Shown here: positions 63,463 through 64,000 of the stretch, one piece after another
How positions within the stretch are numbered: the first letter of the stretch is position 1
Layout of the letters: every line of letters begins with the position of its first letter
DNA from: Hexactinellida sp. DTS-2022
Taxonomy: Eukaryota > Porifera > Hexactinellida
Length of the DNA stretch: 64,000 nt
Direction of reading: 5' to 3'
NCBI GenBank assembly: GCA_028753945.1
Contig: JAPNXP010000008.1
Coordinates: 1,798,001 to 1,862,000, forward strand
Notes under the pieces: model-generated
What the model was told of the DNA's origin: nothing
Seen by the model: the letters and a program-made list of their open reading frames with translations, nothing else
The model's database searches: none
Made by a program: the position numbers and the translations under genes

Positions 63463-64000
63463 TTATAATAGTACGATGTAGGTAGCGGTGTAGCCAGGAT
63501 TAGGTTTGTTTATTCTGGTGTGCAGGCAGTATCGAAGCAGCGCAGCGAAAGCACGCTTGTTGCTAACTATATTAGTCATTCTACAATAAAAAACTTGACA
63601 AGTAGATCTTGATCTCAATCTTTGCTCAAGTTCTCTCCAAGATAAGTAGTTACGCTTGTGATAAATGCTTCTCTCATATACTGGAACACGATCACATAAT
63701 TTCCTCCATTTAGCAGTTGCAGGCCATCCTAAGGATGTTGATAATATCGAAGCATTTACTTCTGAACCTTTACTAAACATACGGCATGGAAAACAAAATA
63801 ATGCTCTCTTTATTCTGCTCCATACCAACCAATCTCTTTCTGCAACTTCTCCATTGAACTTTTTGAAAACTGAAATTGGAAACTCTTGTCTTTGACTATT
63901 CACAGGTAATTTATGTGGTAAAGGGAGATGACCTTGGAGTACATATTCATCTATTATTGTATTTGAGAAGATAGTAATTATTCCGAAATCTAGACCTATA
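63463..64000 (-). CDS. hAT-like zf-TTF protein, partial at window edge
   Basis: The minus-strand frame is open to the window edge, so the N-terminus lies beyond 64000. Readable order: IDEYVLQGHLPLPHK, then the TTF-type zinc-finger block FNGEVAERDWLVWSRIKR, ALFCFPCRMFSKG, and NYLSWRELEQRLR. This is the N-terminal region of hAT-related ZMYM/ZNF862-type transposases. After RSRSTCQ the expected continuation is lost and the frame ends at a TAG at 63463, with a likely frameshift near 63600. Probably a dead or fragmentary transposase rather than a host gene. Confidence 0.7.
   Translation of the reverse strand, partial: IGLDFGIITIFSNTIIDEYVLQGHLPLPHKLPVNSQRQEFPISVFKKFNGEVAERDWLVWSRIKRALFCFPCRMFSKGSEVNASILSTSLGWPATAKWRKLCDRVPVYERSIYHKRNYLSWRELEQRLRSRSTCQVFYCRMTNIVSNKRAFAALLRYCLHTRINKPNPGYTATYIVLL

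Overview
The window is metazoan nuclear DNA: AT-rich, with three animal housekeeping genes in a dense, repeatedly nested layer of class II transposons. Animal origin follows from a CDK12/13-type kinase, a UGGT gene, and THAP-containing P elements, Merlin, PHD/FLYWCH-MULE, PIF/Harbinger and zf-TTF proteins. I cannot fix the phylum; an intron-poor early-branching or parasitic animal would fit. The two complete host genes are single uninterrupted ORFs, whereas the decayed integrase gene at 3.2-5.8 kb has clear GT-AG introns.

Layout. 1-3.2 kb: AT-rich, small repeats only. 3.19-5.8 kb: spliced retroviral-type integrase pseudogene whose 3' half resembles a USPL1-type (C98/C19) cysteine peptidase, followed at 5.98 kb by a textbook hammerhead ribozyme. 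6.2-8.5 kb: a 21-bp array, MITEs, a tandem hairpin array. 8.5-13.2 kb (-): intact UGGT with a terminal HSEL signal. 13.2-21.9 kb: decayed Merlin copies carrying precisely mappable pogo and hAT insertions. 21.9-26.6 kb: a complete MULE with tandem-repeat TIRs and a 9-bp TSD, plus two hAT MITEs. 27.0-29.3 kb (-): intact CDK12/13-like kinase. 30.3-34.2 kb: a transposon with ~225-bp TIRs and a TA duplication encoding a DDE-like protein I cannot place in a named superfamily. 34.5-36.65 kb: PIF/Harbinger remains (Myb/SANT plus HARBI1-like). 36.65-39 kb: second tandem-TIR MULE and a Helitron Rep fragment. 40-41.9 kb (-): PHD-FLYWCH-MULE pseudogene. 42.6-43.4 kb: acetyl-CoA acetyltransferase, broken off after 253 codons. 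43.4-48.6 kb: MITEs, a foldback and an integrase fragment. 48.9-59.2 kb: a foldback locus with two P elements, each with a 7-bp TSD. 59.2-64 kb: sparse, ending in a partial hAT-like zf-TTF ORF.

Many insertions were mapped to the base because a duplicated target flanks matching inverted ends; several also restore the reading frame of the interrupted transposase when removed on paper. Most notable: the hammerhead ribozyme (5979-6031), the unclassified TA-targeting transposon (30302-34166), and a dispersed cassette made of up to four consecutive mini-hairpins (2414, 34195, 38919, 62269). All statements come from reading the sequence and general family knowledge; no database search was run.
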